Assembly: GCA_026389585.1 (NCBI GenBank)
Contig: JAPLHP010000036.1
Coordinates: 1 to 41,365, forward strand
DNA: 41,365 nucleotides
From: Chloroflexota bacterium
Lineage (GTDB): Bacteria; Chloroflexota; Dehalococcoidia; UBA2247; RBG-13-53-26
Direction: 5' to 3'
In this document: in pieces, positions 40,427-41,365 of the stretch
Position numbering within the stretch: position 1 is the stretch's first letter
How the letters are laid out: every line of letters starts with the position of its first letter
The notes under the pieces: generated by a model
Told to the model about the DNA's origin: nothing
Database searches by the model: none
What the model saw: only the letters and a program-made list of their open reading frames with translations
Made by a program: the position numbers and the translations under genes

Positions 40427-41365
40427 TCAGGACAGTTGAGACAGCCTTTGCTTTATCTTTTCCAGCCTGCCCTCAGAATCGAGGAGCTTCTCTCGCTCTT
40501 TTTCTATTACCGAAGACGGCGCTTTACTCATGAAAGAATCATCACCAAGTCTAGCCTTAAGGCCGGTTATCCTGGCCTGCAGAGACTCCTTTTCCTTTTC
40601 CAGGCGCCGCCTTTCTGATTCCAGGTCAACCATCATGGGCAGGATGATTTCAACATCCTTCAACACCAGTACTGTAGCACCTTGCGGACTCCCTCCACTC
40701 TTTTCCTGATAACCCAGAATAGCCAGGGGTTGTACTCGAGCCAGGGTTTCAATGGCCTGGCGGTGGGGCTCGATGGCTGACTTATTCACGGCATAGATCT
40801 GGGCTGCGATCCATCGAGCGGACTCAACCCTGGACTCGGCCCGTGCATTGCGAATACTGTGGATCACATCAATAACCGTCCCCATCTCCTCCTCTGCCTG
40901 GGTATCGATGGCCCCTCGGGCAGCAGGATAGGCAGCGATCATAATAGAATCAGGCCTGGCTTCATCCTGCGGAAGGTGTGAAACCAGCGTCTGCCATATC
41001 TCTTCAGTAATGAAGGGCATAAAGGGATGGGCCAGCCTCAGAGAGGTTTCCAGGGTGTCAAACAAGACGGGGATGGGTGACGGCAAACTCCCATCGCGAA
41101 GGCGGATCTTCGCCAGCTCGATATACCAATCACAGAATTCTCCCCACAGAAAGTCATGGACCTGTGTTTCGGCCTCACCAAACTGGAAGTCTTCCAGCAG
41201 CTTGTTCACTTTGGCTACCAGCCGATCCAGGCGGCTCAGAATCCATCGGTCTTCTACCGGCAGTCCGGGTTGCAGTGTCACCTCTTCCATCTGTGGCGGC
41301 AGGCTCCTTATTACAAATCTGGCTGCATTCCACAGTTTGTTGGCGAAGTTGCGAGATGACTCCAG
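40427..41365 (-). CDS. valS: Valyl-tRNA synthetase, C-terminal part
   Basis: The gene runs off the right edge; the last 312 residues are present. SRNFANKLWNAARF near the edge is the conserved stretch before the anticodon-binding domain, which continues EFCDWYIELAKIRL and HPFMPFITEEIWQTL. The C-terminal arm (about the last 65 residues, DLESERRRLEKEKESLQARI onward) is the coiled coil typical of ValS. The frame is open through the window edge. It is followed 48 bases later on the same strand by the carboxyltransferase gene. Confidence 0.93.
   Translation of the reverse strand: MESSRNFANKLWNAARFVIRSLPPQMEEVTLQPGLPVEDRWILSRLDRLVAKVNKLLEDFQFGEAETQVHDFLWGEFCDWYIELAKIRLRDGSLPSPIPVLFDTLETSLRLAHPFMPFITEEIWQTLVSHLPQDEARPDSIMIAAYPAARGAIDTQAEEEMGTVIDVIHSIRNARAESRVESARWIAAQIYAVNKSAIEPHRQAIETLARVQPLAILGYQEKSGGSPQGATVLVLKDVEIILPMMVDLESERRRLEKEKESLQARITGLKARLGDDSFMSKAPSSVIEKEREKLLDSEGRLEKIKQRLSQLS

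Overview
The window reads as a chromosomal fragment of a Chloroflexota bacterium, most likely a Dehalococcoidia-like lineage from an anoxic or groundwater setting. The basis is the housekeeping block pyrG–transaldolase–rho, the rib operon and pyrF next to a DUF951 protein, a stand-alone EF-Tu domain-2 protein and a bifunctional nuclease, together with acyl-CoA metabolism genes and many GTG/TTG starts. This placement is inference from gene content, not from a marker-gene comparison.

Layout. 1–5.65 kb: a decaying sugar-catabolism cassette (truncated epimerase, SDR dehydrogenase, FGGY kinase, frameshifted GH3, truncated and frameshifted GH31) that begins beside what looks like an insertion-sequence end. 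5.9–6.4 kb: a two-gene DUF4258/DUF2283 module. 6.5–8.9 kb (minus): a CoA-transferase fused to a GNAT domain and two very small genes, a zinc-knuckle protein and a 26-residue lysine-rich peptide. 9.3–14.3 kb (plus): M16 peptidase, pyrG, transaldolase, rho. 14.3–16.8 kb: pyrE–lepB (minus) divergent from an ECF sigma/anti-sigma pair. 17.0–20.5 kb: the riboflavin operon ribD-ribE-ribBA-ribH. 20.5–23.3 kb (minus): acyl-CoA dehydrogenase, HIT protein, pyrF, DUF951 and EF-like protein. 23.9–26.4 kb: hisS, bifunctional nuclease and a small zinc-ribbon protein. 27.0–28.4 kb: a FAD oxidoreductase. 28.6–30.5 kb: an accessory island with a PaeR7I/XhoI-type restriction-modification pair and an orphan ribbon-helix-helix antitoxin. 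30.6–37.8 kb: two SDRs, a chain of mini-ORFs, a TetR-controlled ABC exporter, an MFS exporter and a truncated M28 peptidase. 37.8–41.4 kb (minus): fumarase alpha subunit, acyl-CoA carboxylase carboxyltransferase and the 3' part of valS.

How the genes fit together: pyrG, pyrE and pyrF supply pyrimidines; the rib operon supplies FMN/FAD used by the acyl-CoA dehydrogenase and the FAD oxidoreductase. The acyl-CoA dehydrogenase, CoA-transferase, carboxyltransferase and fumarase suggest acyl-CoA oxidation and propionyl-CoA type metabolism. TetR plus the two exporters form an efflux block. Intergenic gaps carry several families of short dispersed repeats and hairpins.

The items that reward a second look are the tiny genes missed by length cut-offs (8812–8892, 8521–8676, 32399–32658), the absence of a canonical start codon at pyrG (ACG at 10753) and a CTG start for lepB (15466), the restriction-modification pair, the TetR operator palindrome, a possible attenuator before the MFS gene, and the repeat families. 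I found no clear new multi-gene defence system, no CRISPR array, no tRNA or rRNA gene and no riboswitch.
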